Assembly (NCBI GenBank): GCA_016214895.1
Contig: JACRMR010000002.1
Coordinates: 126,001-190,000, forward strand
Length of the DNA stretch: 64,000 bases
Reading direction: 5' to 3'
Source of the DNA: a candidate division KSB1 bacterium
GTDB taxonomy: Bacteria; Electryoneota; RPQS01
The stretch's first letter is position 1, and the number at the start of each line of letters is the position of its first letter. Below are positions 63,688 to 64,000 of this stretch, piece by piece. Below the pieces are notes generated by a model. The model was not told the DNA's origin, made no database searches, and worked only from the letters and a program-made list of their open reading frames with translations. The position numbers and the translations under genes were made by a program.

Positions 63688-64000
63688 GTGAACCTGCGCG
63701 AATTCGCCCGGTACTTCGACCACACAGCACTGAAACCGGAGACCACTCCGGCAAATATTGAACAGTTGTGCCGTGAGACCCGCGACTACGGGTTTGCGGC
63801 CGTCTGTGTCAATCCGGTTTATGCGCAAATGGCCGTACACCTGCTCGCAGACTGTCCCGCAACGGTCTGCACTGTCGTCGGGTTTCCGCTCGGCGCATCC
63901 ACGACCGCGAGCAAGCTCAGCGAATGCCAGCAGGCGATTGTTCATGGCGCGCGGGAGATCGATATGGTGATCTGGATCGGCGGGCTAAAGGCGGGAAAGG
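63688..64000 (+). CDS. deoC: Deoxyribose-phosphate aldolase (cut by window end)
   Basis: The visible 104 residues match the start of DeoC: YFDHTALKPETTPANIEQLC, FAAVCVNPVY, VCTVVGFPLGASTTASKLSE, and the catalytic Asp region in GAREIDMVI. The Schiff-base Lys lies beyond the window. It cleaves deoxyribose-5-phosphate to acetaldehyde and glyceraldehyde-3-phosphate, joining nucleoside breakdown to the pentose/triose pool made by the genes upstream. I chose GTG 63688; an in-frame TTG at 63652 lies at the expected transcript start and is less likely. Confidence 0.9.
   Translation, partial: MNLREFARYFDHTALKPETTPANIEQLCRETRDYGFAAVCVNPVYAQMAVHLLADCPATVCTVVGFPLGASTTASKLSECQQAIVHGAREIDMVIWIGGLKAGK

Overview
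The window looks like a chromosomal segment of an uncultured-type bacterium of the FCB superphylum (Fibrobacterota-Chlorobiota-Bacteroidota and relatives such as Zixibacteria or KSB1-like lineages). I infer this from several secreted proteins that end in a YPNPFN-type sorting domain, a TonB receptor paired with a DUF4249-like lipoprotein, and very long multidomain surface proteins. The phylum is not proven by the sequence. DNA is GC-rich. Many gene starts are preceded by a sigma-70-type promoter with a TTGACA-like box, a spacer of 17 and a TAnnnT box.

Layout. 0-10.4 kb (mostly minus strand): secreted proteins (one with a glycosidase-like propeller), a small ubiquitin-like protein, a two-component pair (propeller sensor kinase plus sigma-54 activator), a SEC-C protein, a cupin-like protein and a secreted endonuclease/phosphatase-family protein. 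10.4-19.8 kb is an accessory region: decayed genes, an intact-looking IS3 element sitting inside a small membrane-protein gene, a wrecked second IS3 element, a secreted trypsin/V8-like protease, and an IS5-family element lying in a tyrosine integrase. The integrase faces the 3' end of a tRNA-Glu gene, the classic place for an integrated island. 19.8-37 kb: lipoprotein, POT-type transporter, class V aminotransferase, cobalamin-dependent methionine synthase (metH), a 1934-residue beta-helix surface protein, proC, a beta-helix protein with sorting tail, and a small secreted protein whose signal peptide is broken at a run of eight C/G.

37-46 kb: M32 carboxypeptidase, then a tight four-gene operon (MarR regulator, TonB receptor, DUF4249-like lipoprotein, HD-domain protein), then a secreted protein with a sorting tail. 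46-50.6 kb: a degenerate NtrC-like regulator, hisC, and a TolB-like propeller protein. 50.7-58.3 kb: a long leader and a 2437-residue protein of 24 fibronectin-III-like repeats, each with a conserved cysteine pair. 58.5-64 kb: the non-oxidative pentose phosphate genes tkt-rpiB-tal, an Hpt/response-regulator pair, and the start of deoC, cut by the window edge.

The most unusual signal is not a gene. Intergenic regions carry a family of hairpins with one fixed architecture: GATTCCG, an 8-nt arm, a loop, the complementary 8-nt arm, a single unpaired T, then CGG. The arm sequence differs between loci while pairing is kept. Related hairpins form tandem arrays (101-bp, 45-bp and 71-bp periods) at three places. 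The bulged base recalls hairpins recognised by Y1 (IS200/REP-type) transposases, but no such gene is in the window.
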